A DNA stretch of 64,000 bases, taken from the NCBI RefSeq assembly GCF_032854445.1, contig NC_088304.1, positions 35,885,551-35,949,550 of the forward strand, in the 5' to 3' direction. The notes below the pieces were generated by a model. The model ran no database searches, was not told where the DNA came from, and saw nothing but the letters and a program-made list of their open reading frames with translations. Positions 46,801 to 59,353 of this stretch are shown here, one piece after another. Each line of letters opens with the position of its first letter. Position 1 is the stretch's first letter. The DNA is from Liolophura sinensis (lineage: Eukaryota; Mollusca; Polyplacophora; Chitonida; Chitonidae). The position numbers and the translations under genes were made by a program.

Positions 46801-47268
46801 GAGTCATCGGATAAGCTCTATGGAACAGCTCTATATTACTGTTCAATGTCCAAATGTCATTTCGGACTATTTAAAGCTGTTTGTAAACATGCTTTCTAAT
46901 AGAAGTGAAACTTGAATCTAGATTATGGACATTTAAAAGATTCCGATGTAGCCTATGGTGTTTTCGGGTAGGCACCATGAATAGAGGCGGTCTGTTCTTT
47001 GCAGGCAGTCAGAAAACAATTAATAAATCCCAAAGATGTTCTCAGAGCAGTTATGATTCACATATACCCGTGCGACAAACATCCGTTGGCCATGTATCCT
47101 GTACTTGAACTTGGAAATATACACGGTGTCCATAAGTTCACCTTACAGGAAAGCAAAATGCACACATACAAACCTTTGTCCGAATTCATTCCTGATTGTC
47201 CTCCATAACCTATATCCACGAAAGTTATAATGCCCCATAGGTGATCACAATCCACAATGCGACATTAG
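43816..47268. other. No firm gene between the two PTB genes' flanks
   Basis: Contains several short exon-like patches on the minus strand. At 46537-46604 there is an acceptor TTGTATTTGCAG, the peptide PISHPVIEGIIKMRIIVIET, and donor GTATGT. Another open patch lies at 44488-44688. None could be chained to a neighbour in phase. No AATAAA was found close below the 570-aa gene. Confidence 0.35.
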
Positions 47269-48981
47269 TTAATACCCATTCTCTGGTACGCCTGTCCTCC
47301 GGTCGTCCACGTTAAAGTCTCGGTCATGAACTGAATGTCTAACAGGGGTTTGTCTCACTCCAGGGCCGATCACAACCGTTCTGGCTTGACCGTAATACGC
47401 ATTTGGATTTGCATAAACTTTTTCGATTGGCTTAACGACGGTGTCCGCAGCACGTGGGCCGTGGTTACCATACCACCCCGCACTACGGGTGCTGTTCTTC
47501 CGGCTATTACCTTCAGTAGCCGTTTCGTCAAATGTTACCCGCGGAACATGTTTCGTGCCAGAGCTCCTGGGAAGTGTCATAGAGGAAGACATATTTTGTG
47601 ATGGCCCCAGTCGTATTTCCACGCCATGATGAGAAGCCCTTTTGCCATCAGAGCCACTGGAATGTGCCCTTACACGATGGGACTGATGCTGATGTCCTGG
47701 TCTCTCGTGGGAAATACGAATGGGTCGCTGGGCATCGTAGCCTACAGGAATGCGATACTCCGGTTTCATGACCTTTACTTCCCCGTTCCTCTGTGTGTGG
47801 ATCCTGACATTGTTGCTACTGTTTCTCTCGGCGCTTGAGAGCCGTACTCGGGGCGACGGCCTAACGTCCGTGTCAGACGCCGCCTGGGAAGATTGCCCTT
47901 GAGATGCGTACGTCTTATCTTCACTACTGTAATGTTCTCCATGATTCGCACTGCCGGAATTCTCCTGCTCATTCTTGCTTCCGCCTTTCTCCAACATGAG
48001 CTCTATACTTCGTAATTTTTCGTTCATTTCCTGTAGATTCTTACCAAGTTCAGCGCTGTATAAATTCTGTCCCGTGGAGATTGGCATGGGTTCAACTCCG
48101 TTCATAGAGTTTATTTCATTCTCATAATTCGTGACAACGATGATGGGTTTTTTGTCGTAATTCTCGTGTTTTTCCTGTTTCTCACGCTTTTCGTGTTTTT
48201 CGTATTTTTCCTGTTTTACTTTCCTTTCCCTTCGAGGACTTTGTTCCCGTTTTGAACCTCCCTTTAGACTGTCAAATAGTTTGAAGGATTTGGCACGCTT
48301 TGCTTTCGTTCTCGGTCTTTCAGATGACGTCGTGCCTGTTCCGTTGGTGACAATTCCTGAATCGCTGTGAGTTGTACTGTTTCCGTTTTGAACCACCACT
48401 TTATTATGTGATTCTGCATGCCTTGCAGACATCAATGTTCCATACTCATGGGCAATTGGCGGACCAACGATAACTTTTGTCTGTCCGGTCGGGATGCGCC
48501 TGTTTTTCTGTACATAAAGAGTGCCCGATGCCTGTGAGTTATTCGTCCGAATAAGTGTCCAGTTTCCGTCATCTATAGGACGAAGGTCAAAACTGTCACC
48601 TTCGACAGTAATACTCCTGCGCATGCGCCTGTAATTGTCCACGAATTCTGCGCTATCGTAGTCATTAGCACAATTATAAACCAGCACTGTGTAGGCCTTG
48701 GTATGTCCACGGGTGAAGCAAATCACGTTTTGTTGAGAGTACGTCCCAACGATCATATTGAGTATATGTCTGATGGGAATGAAATCGTTCGACTGTGAGT
48801 CTTGAAATATTCCTCGCGCCACTTGTAGCCCCTCCGTCGTTAGTTGCAGACGAACTTTTTTCCCCTTTTTGTCGCGACTGTCCAGGTCTATGAGACGGAC
48901 AATGTCGTCGTTGATCCTATTGAAGTCCCACTTGCCAAGGAACAACACGGATTTCTCCACCAGAATTCTTCGGATCGACAT
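47269..48981 (-). CDS. PTB-like adaptor protein with charged tail, 570 aa
   Basis: One open frame from ATG at 48981 (CAAAATGTCG, A at -3) to TAA. The frame is open 17 codons further up to a GTG, which is not a usual eukaryotic start. An in-frame TGA lies above that. Residues about 9-122 look like a PTB fold: KSVLFLGKWDFN, then RLQLTTEGLQVARG, NDFIPIRHILNMIVG, AYTVLVYNCANDYD and a helix AEFVDNYRRM. A Lys/Glu/His-rich stretch at about 224-279 and a short coiled coil near 309-335 (LGKNLQEMNEKLRSIELML) follow, then a Ser/Arg/His-rich tail. Layout and strand match the 607-aa gene 11.4 kb away, so the two may be old paralogues. Likely a cytoplasmic scaffold; partners unknown. Confidence 0.82.
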   Translation of the reverse strand: MSIRRILVEKSVLFLGKWDFNRINDDIVRLIDLDSRDKKGKKVRLQLTTEGLQVARGIFQDSQSNDFIPIRHILNMIVGTYSQQNVICFTRGHTKAYTVLVYNCANDYDSAEFVDNYRRMRRSITVEGDSFDLRPIDDGNWTLIRTNNSQASGTLYVQKNRRIPTGQTKVIVGPPIAHEYGTLMSARHAESHNKVVVQNGNSTTHSDSGIVTNGTGTTSSERPRTKAKRAKSFKLFDSLKGGSKREQSPRRERKVKQEKYEKHEKREKQEKHENYDKKPIIVVTNYENEINSMNGVEPMPISTGQNLYSAELGKNLQEMNEKLRSIELMLEKGGSKNEQENSGSANHGEHYSSEDKTYASQGQSSQAASDTDVRPSPRVRLSSAERNSSNNVRIHTQRNGEVKVMKPEYRIPVGYDAQRPIRISHERPGHQHQSHRVRAHSSGSDGKRASHHGVEIRLGPSQNMSSSMTLPRSSGTKHVPRVTFDETATEGNSRKNSTRSAGWYGNHGPRAADTVVKPIEKVYANPNAYYGQARTVVIGPGVRQTPVRHSVHDRDFNVDDRRTGVPENGY

Positions 48982-49214
48982 TTTGACGCGTGTGTCTTGT
49001 ATGTTAGTCCCCTCTGGCTTCGCACACGTCACTCGTCGTCCGTCAGCAGATGCTCAAAAGTCAACAACTCTCAATTTGTTTTGACTGTCAGATGCGCATT
49101 GTCTCTGAAACACATAGGTGACTAAGTCGCTGTTCAACCATCGCAGCGCATCTGGAGAATCTATTGACGGCCTCCTTTCTTCTCGCCCCGATCTCGCTGC
49201 CCCCGTTACCGACT
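48982..49214 (-). other. 5' untranslated part of the PTB exon, after a splice acceptor
   Basis: Directly above the coding start, the minus strand has a long pyrimidine tract and acceptor (TTTTTCTCTCTCTGTACAG, AG at 49215-49216). This suggests that the coding exon begins at 49214 with about 230 bases of leader and that a 5' untranslated exon lies further right. No donor partner was identified. Confidence 0.55.
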
Positions 49215-49506
49215 CTGTACAGAGAGAGAAAAATAGTTCTTTTAAGACATGATCACAGATTTGTTTGTCGTCGATGTTATACACAGAAGTTGTTATTGGG
49301 TACTTAAATGGCCCTACAATACCAGGCTCTATTTAACGTCAGTCGTCAAACCGGTTTCAGGTATGTGGTAGAAAAGCTAACCCCGAGATGTCACTTTCCT
49401 GGAGACCTAAAAAACGAGGCTTGTGAAGCACCTACATAGACTTATCATTGCAGCACCTGCTTATTATAACTAGCTAAACCGCACATCCATACGTATAGCA
49501 CACGCG

Positions 49507-50877
<1,371 letters not shown>

Positions 50878-50969
50878 TGACGTCATCCAATCTAATGGAA
50901 AAGAATGACGTGTCTTCTATTCTTACAAGACGAATGACGTCATTCATTCTGAAAACAGAAATGACGTCC
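50878..50969. promoter_or_regulatory. Cluster of four CRE-like sites at 27-29 bp spacing
   Basis: TGACGTCA at 50878 and 50935, TGACGTGT at 50906 and TGACGTCC at 50962. TGACGTCA is the known binding site of CREB/ATF factors. The even spacing (28, 29, 27) might reflect a worn tandem repeat or a real binding array. About 1.7 kb above the leader exon of the 570-aa gene. Confidence 0.45.
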
Positions 50970-51714
50970 TTCAAATTGATATGTAGTCACTTTTCATGTT
51001 TAAAAAACTGTTTTAAGAACGCAGTGCACAATTGTTCTAGCTACATTTAGGCATATTTAGATACAAAATAGAACATCTACATGGATGACAGACTGACACA
51101 ATTGCACAATTTGGCGTGTTGAACTGAAAACAAATTCGTCCTTCTGCATTACAATCCGCCCTGCGTCTTCAGTGGGCTTAGCGTTCTGATATTATTAAGA
51201 CAAGGTTCATCTCTGACTGGCGACACTAGATTTGTGATGACAAATAACATACGTTCAGTTGCGAAGGAGTGCCACTTTAAAACCGGATTTTAGCTTCGTT
51301 TCTTCATCTTTATACTTTTTCAGGTCTAAATTTTTAGGGTAACCGATCCTTCCACACGGTATGTCTGTCTCCGGTGTGTGACGAATGTGTATAAGCAGGA
51401 TGTGCAGACATAATGGGAAGCACTGACTAATTGTTCAGAGAGTTTATGCATTGATTATTTTTTGTTATCTTGTTATTCTGCTTGTTTGCTCGCATCACGG
51501 CATTACTTAGGTATCATCAAGAAAACGTATCCTTTCAGCACTCTGGTCCCAAAACAGACGTGTTTATAACGCTGCTTCATTCAAACATTGTGACACTGAA
51601 CATGTATCCCAACTGGGTCACAATATACAGTGATACTGAAATAACCTGTATTCGGTATTTGTCTTTACGCTGAGCTGACCACATTACAACTGATGAAGCC
51701 CTCCTTGAAAGACA

Positions 51715-51935
51715 TTCTGCTACATTTGGTACCAAGTTAAGATATATCAAAAGTCGGTGCCAAGTCACGAGACACCGAAGTTTGTAGCCAAGTGACGACA
51801 GACATTCACCAAGTTTAGAACCACGTGACGACATGCAAGGGATGGAAGCAAGTGACGTCATACCAAATTTGTAACCAAGTGACGACATACCAAATTTGGA
51901 GCCAAGTGAGGGCAAACCAAGTTTGGAACCAAGGG
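51715..51935. repeat. Degenerate 27-bp tandem repeat
   Basis: About eight units like CCAAGTGACGACATACCAAA plus TTTGGAA. Being a multiple of three, it creates a repeated minus-strand peptide (SLGSKFGM), which is not a gene. Confidence 0.85.
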
Positions 51936-53646
51936 AACAGGTGCAGGTACCAATAATGTCGATTTTAACGTCTCTAGGTTAACACGACGCCGTTTTGAAT
52001 GTGTGTCTCTTGGTTGATATGCGGACACCGTATCGATGAAGGTTATGTGACTTAACGTTCACAAAAAATTCCCGATATTTGGTGTAAATAAATAATATGA
52101 GGTTTTGAAAAAATCTGATCTTGTTGATAATAAGTGTGACACAATAAACACATCCAGAAAATGAACAGACATCTTAAGTGAAAAGAAATACTTTTGCTAT
52201 ATAACGTCCCACCGCGTGAACATTTAGATGTATGTTGATGTAAACGTCGCCCATTTCTTCAAATCCGCGCTGACAGCTCAATCAAACCCGTATATGTATT
52301 TCATTTTAACGACCATGTCAAAACTACTGGTCTCGGTAGTGTATTTTGGGGGATTGCCTTTGCATAGAAATTCATGAATGTGTACGGCTGCTATTCTCCT
52401 TAAGCCTTAGTCAGAAACAGCAAAAAAAAATGTTTTATGTGTTTCTACACAAAGGCGAAAGTGAGGCATGTATATTTATATTACCATGAAACTATGATGA
52501 TGGACCCCCCCCCCCCCCCCCGCCATCCCTCGTCAGCACTACATCTCCATATCCGTGTGATTCTTGCGACGGCAAAGTTGTTACACTGGCTTTAACATGC
52601 AGTTTGCGGGGTTCAGTAACCATGCGAGTTAAAATGGCCTAAGGCTCATGACAGGGCCATCAAGCACTGCAAACTACAAACCCGTACTAACACGTTGCTT
52701 TCAGCGGATTTATAGTTGTTAAAAAATAAAATTTAAATGCAAAAATTTCCTAAAATTCCTGAAATAGCGACAAAATATTTTTTAAATACAGTTATTGGGA
52801 GGCTGTACCCACCTTGGTACCTGAATTTTAAACCACATACCCGGGCTCCTGCAGCTCTTAATCAGTGACTGTCACGAATTATGGGCTCATTAACATCTTT
52901 GGGCATTCATAAAATAGCTAATGCTTATTTCTAAGCCACACTTCTTTTCTTGCCTGGGCATACATGTACGTGTATACATGTGCAGTCTACCACAGGCAAC
53001 TAAAGACATTCATTGGTGTGTGGTTCTTGTGGGTAAACTGCGGACCACAGGGTTTTGTATGGTTCATCTATGAATAAGCAGAAAGTGGTCACAGTGTGTT
53101 TCTACAGGCATATCGATTGTCGATATATGGACTAACACTGTGAACACAGCGTTTTACCCAGGGGAAGTTTTCGGAGATTGTGTTATCTTCCATCGTCAGT
53201 TTTACAGTTATAAGTGACCCGCTTCGCCATGTGAATTTCACGGCTAAATGAACACATATGCCTTAAACATATCAGGGCATTATTAGTTGCTCATTAATAT
53301 TGTATTTTGTTCATGGATTGATTCACGTGTTACGTTCATAAACGTAAGGTTATTCTGAATATTTAGATAAAGTATAATGATCCAAATATAGTCAACAGAA
53401 CTCTCTTCTCTTAAAATAGAAAAGACCTAACTGGATGGATGATTGAAAAATGTCTAGTTTTACTAAGAAGGAAAAACCCACGATGTGTCCTCAGAAGCTG
53501 CAGCGAAAATATATTTCATAAATGCACTCCACGATTAACATTAGAAAAAACACCTTCCCTAATATAAACACCGACCTTGCCATCTTTCAACAAAACTGGT
53601 GTTAGCAGTTTAAGATATTCTGTTAGTGCCGATTCGAACATGTAGA
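51936..53646. other. No gene recognised
   Basis: Contains a run of 17 C at 52505-52521. No exon or element was recognised. Confidence 0.45.
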
Positions 53647-53699
53647 CAGGGGGGTCGGGGAGGGGTGGGGTCGGGGAGGGGTGGGGTCGGCGAGAGGGT
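53647..53699. repeat. G-rich tract, about 15-bp period
   Basis: GGGGTCGGGGAGGGGTGGGG is followed by a second similar copy and then a worn third. Runs of three to six G at short spacing on the plus strand fit a G-quadruplex motif. Confidence 0.85.
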
Positions 53700-56544
53700 G
53701 GATCTTCAGTGCTATACAGGAGCTTATTATTTATACTGCTATTATAACAATACAAGCCCACGTGTTACTGCTGTACGGATATGCATCTACCAAACACTGG
53801 CAAAGCTTGACATGATTTCCCCTTGATGTATTTTCATTCTACTCAGGTGGGGCTGTTTCAGTTTGTTTTTATCTTGCTCTTTAAGCGGTGACAAGCACAC
53901 ACAAGGAAATGACACGACAGCTTTGTTTGGCCACGTGCGCTGGTTTAACTAGCTACAGCTTTAACCATTCTGAGTGTAGCTAGTGCATAAAGTTGAAGTT
54001 AGGCCACTCTTAATTGTTAGTGTCTCGTTGTCTCTTTTCTGGAACTGAGAAAGATTATAAATGACAAATATTGATTATCAATTTCTTGCCTCAAAATATA
54101 ATTTTGGAAGGTTTACCTCAAGCACACTATAGGCTCATAAAAATGGCAAAATATATCAATGACTGTTTCGTCTATATTAACAACAGTTTTTGTTACAGGT
54201 AAGATATAATTTCAATGTCATTACCTTTTCCGAAACGGGCAATAATTAACAAACATGCTTAATTGTTGGACACACAAATATACGTGAAGGGAGGCCATGC
54301 AAAAGGAACTAATTACCAGCGGCCTTACAGACATAACATGACACATGCTGGCATCTTGCCAACACGGAGTCGCAGCCAGAATCACAGGCAACCTGCAAAT
54401 TGATTTACGGTACACGTGACCTGTCGCTACAATTACAGGCTATTTGAAAATAACAAAAATAAAAGTGCATTAGGCTAAATTTTACAAATAGTGGAAAAGA
54501 TGTACGTACGAGTAGGCCATGTGTTTGAAAGTACTAAAATCACTCCGTGTCCTTACATCTGGTTATGAGCCATTAACCAAAATGATGATGTAATGTAAGG
54601 ATTCAACTTTGCTTATTTCTGGTGATAGAAACAGCATTTACACATACTCCTAGCAAAAAGATCTCAACCAACACCTTGATGCAATTGCCTTACATATGCA
54701 TGCCCATTGAAAATCATACTTAACGGTAGGGTATACCACATGCGCGCCCTTATTGTCATAAATGTGAAAAAAACGTCGATGCCTTGGAAGAAATCCCGCG
54801 AGTACTGTGGGCGAGCCTACATGCAAACCGCGTGTCGAGGAAGACTGGCGTGACAACAACGGTGTCTACAACGAAAGCGCTAAAATGACCTCTCATTCAC
54901 GCCTTGGGCTTTGTATTTTTGCCACCCAGAGAAACATAAAAGAGTGACCAGTGTGAGCCAGAAAGGGGCTACTCATCCGTGAAACTGAACAAAGAGGAGT
55001 TAGGTAATTCATCCAGGGCGTTCACCACCTCTTCCTTGTACTAATGCCACCCTTCATCGACCCCCAATAACATATGCATTACAAAAAACATGCGAACATT
55101 CCACTTGATGTCAAACATTGATGTAAACTTATGTGCCCGAACAAATCTGTTTAGTCAATTGCAATACCTATAATAATTGCAATAAATGCTTTCCGTCAAA
55201 CCATGTTTAGTGTTTAGCCAAAAATTCTAAAATAGGGCACTCGATGGCTGATCTGTAAAGTGCCACAACCTCTGGAGCCGATGTATTTAGCTGACCTCAT
55301 CAGCATTGGTGTACAATACATTGCACGAGTTACTTAATGTTTTTCTGGAGGGAGCTTCCTCAACTGGAATCCAAAATCCAAAGTTTATTGTAAAAGACAC
55401 TTCACGACCGTGATTCCCACAGAAAATAATCAGTTCTGCAACTAATTGTGTCCTAGCAACGCACGTGCTTAGTTCACAGTGCATGTCCTTGAGAAAGTGA
55501 CCAGCTACCACCAGCTTACCCCGACCACAGGGTTTAGTGTCCCCTTGAGGGCTACCATCAGCATTCACAGGAAGGACACCCTAACAATGGCCAAGTGCCC
55601 TCAGGGACAGAGAAAGTAATGTCCCATGGCTTGCGGTGTTTAACTAAAAGCCTTCTGGCCGGATGAATTCACATTTTACTGGCTATCGAGGCTTCTTAAC
55701 ATCGGTGAATTTACGGGCTTTCATTACTGCATACACCGATCTCACAGAGTTGACCACACACATGCGCATGCCTGTGTTTTATGTTATGTATATATTGAAC
55801 TAATACCATTGCTTTGTGATATGACACGTGCACGGAAGCTGGCTAAAACTTGCTCTATATAACTCCTGCAGTTTAAGCCCCAGAAATTGGACGCAGAATT
55901 AAACGCCAAAGATAATGAGACCACATATTGTTTGGATGTTTAGCACTGTTAAAACTGATAAAGTTTTGTTGAACAGGCATGATATCGGAAACCACACACC
56001 TCTCCTTTATACCTATGGGATGGTCATTATGTTGAGACTGTCCACTAAAGTCAGGACACATTGCATTTAAAAATGTGAAGTTTTGTGAATTCTCTGCATG
56101 TGAAAGAGTTACTACAACATTTCCCCTTATTAATTACTTTGGCATTCGATGATTTCATTTTGGTCATTCTCTTCAACGTCATACTCTACTACACAAGTTA
56201 AATGGGACATATGCAGTTTGAAAGGAACTGAGTAGCGCATTAGCACAAGAAAAAAGAAGACAATGCAGAAAGTAATTTAGGAAATACACGTTACAGTGCT
56301 CTGTTAATGTTAACAGGTGTATTTGCCTAGATTATTTGTGCTGAAGTTCGTACAGTGTCTGTCCAAATATGATTTTATTTAAGAGAAATGAAAAGCTGAC
56401 TTTAGCTGGATAGTACGTGTGTTCTGTGTGAAATAAAAATAAAATCTAGTCTGTCTGTGTGTGCGAAGGTGGTACTAGAATTGAGAGGCTACTTAACGCG
56501 TGCGAGGTATGTGTGCAAATGCAAATCACAAACACTGTGGCGCA
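53700..56544. other. No firm gene
   Basis: A minus-strand open stretch of 93 codons at 55287-55568 has no ATG and no recognised family. The minus strand has AATAAA at 56374-56379, about 165 bases beyond the stop of the gene that ends at 56545 and possibly its poly-A signal. Confidence 0.4.
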
Positions 56545-56650
56545 CTAACGAGCATTCTGCCCCCACGGGTCATGCTCTGGCAGGGTTTTGCAGGCGTGGG
56601 AGAGCGCGTCGCTAGTCAGGCTGAACACATTCAGTCGCCTATACCTGTTC
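56545..56650 (-). CDS. Predicted last exon of an unidentified gene
   Basis: The AG of ACGGTAG opens a 34-codon frame ending in TAG: NRYRRLNVFSLTSDALSH, then ACKTLPEHDPWGQNAR. The first base completes the codon left by the exon at 57187-57324 (AG plus G), so the two join in frame. The acceptor has a poor pyrimidine tract. The peptide resembles a cytoplasmic C-terminus but matches no family I know. Confidence 0.5.
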
Positions 56651-56699
56651 CTACCGTGGGACCGTGTCAACACCGTACAGGTAAAAACGTTGCACCATA

Positions 56700-56890
56700 C
56701 AAGGCTTACAGCATGGAAAATAAAACCAAAGCAGCGATGGTAAATGGTCAAAGGTTAACAGTGAGATCCGGTCTGTTGTTAGTTTACTTCAGTTAGAACC
56801 TTATTGTAACTGTTTGCAAACATGCTTTAAAAGTGGCAACTTACCCCTACCCTATACTCCACGGCTTAGGCAGAATTAGGTAAAAAAAAA
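56700..56890. repeat. Dispersed repeat family R1, copy C
   Basis: ATAAAACCAAAGCAGCGATGG, shortened here to its core ACCAAAGCAGCGATGG, then CTTATTGTAACTGTTTGC and GGCAGAATTAGGTAAAA. Same order as the other copies. Confidence 0.7.
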
Positions 56891-56994
56891 AACAACAGAA
56901 AAGTGTTGTGTTGTCATCACATTTAGTACATAAGCACATGAAAACAAGGTGTTGGAGACTTGTGTTTCACCAGCAGAATCTTGGTTTGTGAAAG

Positions 56995-57135
56995 ACTATA
57001 GCATAGAGAGTAAAACCAGATCAGCGACGACGGTGTAATAGTTAGCAAATGGTCATTCATAACCGGTAAAATACGACCTCTTTTCTGTTGATACCTCACA
57101 TATTGTTTTAGTCTAATTGTTTTATTCTAGCTAAG
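56995..57135. repeat. Dispersed repeat family R1, copy D (partial)
   Basis: AAACCAGATCAGCGACGACG, then GTGTAATAGTTAGCAAATGG and TCTAATTGTTTTATTCTAG. Copies C and D lie about 100 bases apart in the same orientation, both in the intron between the two predicted exons. Confidence 0.7.
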
Positions 57136-57186
57136 CTTCACCGCTTAACTGCGTGGGTTTTCCTGTCACTGTTTAAGCAAACATAC

Positions 57187-57324
57187 CTTGGTTCCTCGTT
57201 AAAGCCTGGTGAAGGTAATGCGTCCCGAAGCCGTTGACAAGGCGGGTTACTAGAGTCGTCCGAAACCCCTCCTGTAGTCAACTGTGTGGTGGGCACATCT
57301 ACAGAGTCCGAGCCGTATTCTGAC
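57187..57324 (-). CDS. Predicted internal exon of an unidentified gene
   Basis: Clear acceptor (TTCGTCTTCTGGCAG) and donor (CAAG/GTATGT) frame 138 bases. The frame gives SEYGSDSVDVPTTQLTTGG, then VSDDSSNPPCQRLRDAL and PSPGFNEEPR. It is rich in Ser and Asp and looks like a disordered cytoplasmic segment. It joins in phase to the exon at 56545-56650. Upstream exons were not found with confidence. No family recognised. Confidence 0.55.
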
Positions 57325-58194
57325 CTGCCAGAAGACGAAGAATGAGTAATTACAGTCATTGACAAAGCCTGCTCACGGAGGCGTGAAACATCGCGATGGA
57401 GGTTAAATGTGTGACTGCTGAAAAGTGAACGTTATGTCAATACAAGAGAGTGATGACACAGAGCTGTGGCAATCGGGAAGAGTCTAAGGTCGGTCACGTG
57501 AGCCAGTGAGACGTGACACAAGAACACGGGGAATTCTCTATGTAATAAACATCGGCTGTGTTTTGCATACCCGTGCATGAAAAAATGCATGCTGCGTAGT
57601 GTGTGATTTATTAAGATGCTGCTGAACGCCTTTACATTATACGCATGCACTGTAGACAGGGTTAAAATTAAGCTGACAGAACACAAGCAGGGAACATTAC
57701 AGTATTATGTAATTCTTCATGGCAAATGTTGCTAAACGCCTTGCAAATCAACATACTTAATTTTTTTTCAACACCAATACATTTGCATACGAAAAAAGTA
57801 TTAACTCTGAAAATAACGGTTAAAATAAGTTGTAACAAGCTGTTATGTGTAAATATACAAGTCAAAAAGAAAACAACAATAGTTGTTAATATTGTAGAAA
57901 CTGAGTAGCTCCGTTGAGACCCCTTTAGAGGAACTGTCCTGTATAGTGTCTTTTGAAGCTATGGAGGGCGATATTGAATAGAAGCTAGCATATTAACGCG
58001 TCATTTTGTATGTATATTTCACATTAAGTTATAAGTAGACAGAAAAGTACATATTGTATAGCGCCACTTTTAACATCTGATTGCATTCAAAGCCAACAGG
58101 TCAAAACAGCTTAAAACAGTCTGAAAGGCCATGCTATTGTTACAGGGTTGTGTAGAAATCTGTTATAGCAGTAACCACTGGATGCAGTCAACAA

Positions 58195-58316
58195 ATCATG
58201 CTGCGAACATGAGAAGGTATGCCACCAGCCTACCGATGGTCGTGGGTTTTTCCCCGACTCCGCTTTCGTATAAGTGAAGAATTTTTGAACAGGGCGTAAA
58301 ACACCAATCAAATAAA
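58195..58316 (+). mobile_element. SINE (family 1) 3' part
   Basis: ACCGATGGTCGTGGGTTTTT, TTTCGTATAAGTGAAGAATT, GGGCGTAAAACACCAATC and an A-rich tail. Confidence 0.8.
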
Positions 58317-58839
58317 AAAAAATGTTGCAGGTAAATTTCTGATATGTTGCTTTGGTAGAGGTTTTAGGTGAATTTCAACAGCATTTTTGCTTATCGTGAC
58401 CGTGCCTTCTTGCAGACTTAAAATGCCGGTCTCAACGCCACCCCACTGTGCTGCTACACATGAAACATGCTTCGCCCACAGTATACTGACACCGGAGAGG
58501 TCAGGCTCCGGGGCCACGAAGCAATCAAAATTTCATATCACTTTAAAATTGTTGTTTCTTATATCACAAGGCCAAATTTTGCTTGAACGCTTAAATTCTG
58601 GGTAAGTTATTGTACAGCAAATTTCAGCTAAAATAAGGAAAAGAAACATACCCAATTTAATAACTGAAGTTTTCCTTTACGCCTAAGATGGTTTCGTTAT
58701 TCCGGGTCCACGACCTCTCGTATATTCAGAATTAGACGAGAAAAGCATCAATATTGCCCACAGTGAAGTTTTATATATGACTTTAATTTCTATAGTTGGA
58801 ACTATGATTAAAAGAGATCGGCATCATTTTCTCCTAGCA

Positions 58840-59004
58840 AGCTGCGGATGCTCGTGGGTTAGCGTAATTCTCACGGGCTCTCCCATTTTCCTCCCACCAT
58901 ATTGCTGTTCAAAGTGGTAAAAGTAAAATCATATCACCGAATAAGGCGTAAATCCGTATCCAAATAAATAAATAAACAAACAAATAAATAAATAAACAAA
59001 CAAA
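58840..59004 (+). mobile_element. Worn SINE (family 1) 3' part
   Basis: AGCTGCGGATGCTCGTGGG, CCTCCCACCATATTGCTG, then AAGGCGTAAATCCG and a long (AAATA/AAACA)n tail. Confidence 0.65.
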
Positions 59005-59296
59005 CGACATCATTTTTACACAGAAAAATTTAGGTAGTAGTTTATGTGAAAGTGCCCCAGATATCGACTAACCTACAAACACGCATGCACGTGCATGTAT
59101 GCGGTTGGATGAACATCAACGCCGTTGATATAGGAACACACTAATTAGTTGTCGGTTATTATCATCGTCACCACCCTTGACCTGTTACCATCCGCTGGCA
59201 GAGCTCGGAAAGTCAGAAACGGGCTTCTTTGTCTATATAGCCGTTGATACTGACGTTACGCACGGTAACACTATTATACCCATTTAATTGCGCATA

Positions 59297-59353
<57 letters not shown>

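Noticed and set aside
46537-46846. Two-exon minus-strand gene (MGHLENLLNELLEQ plus PISHPVIEG)
   Set aside because: The donor and acceptor phases do not match and the intron would be about 100 bases.
49030-49032. GTG as start of the 570-aa PTB protein
   Set aside because: Eukaryotic translation normally starts at ATG; the first in-frame ATG with A at -3 is at 48981.
51577-51915. Repeated SLGSKFGM peptide on the minus strand
   Set aside because: Derived from the 27-bp tandem repeat.
55287-55568. 93-codon minus-strand frame
   Set aside because: No ATG, no clear splice sites and no recognised motif.
58425-58603. Plus-strand exon between CTTCTTGCAG and GTAAGTT
   Set aside because: Both splice sites look good, but the opposite strand is equally open and neither peptide is recognisable.
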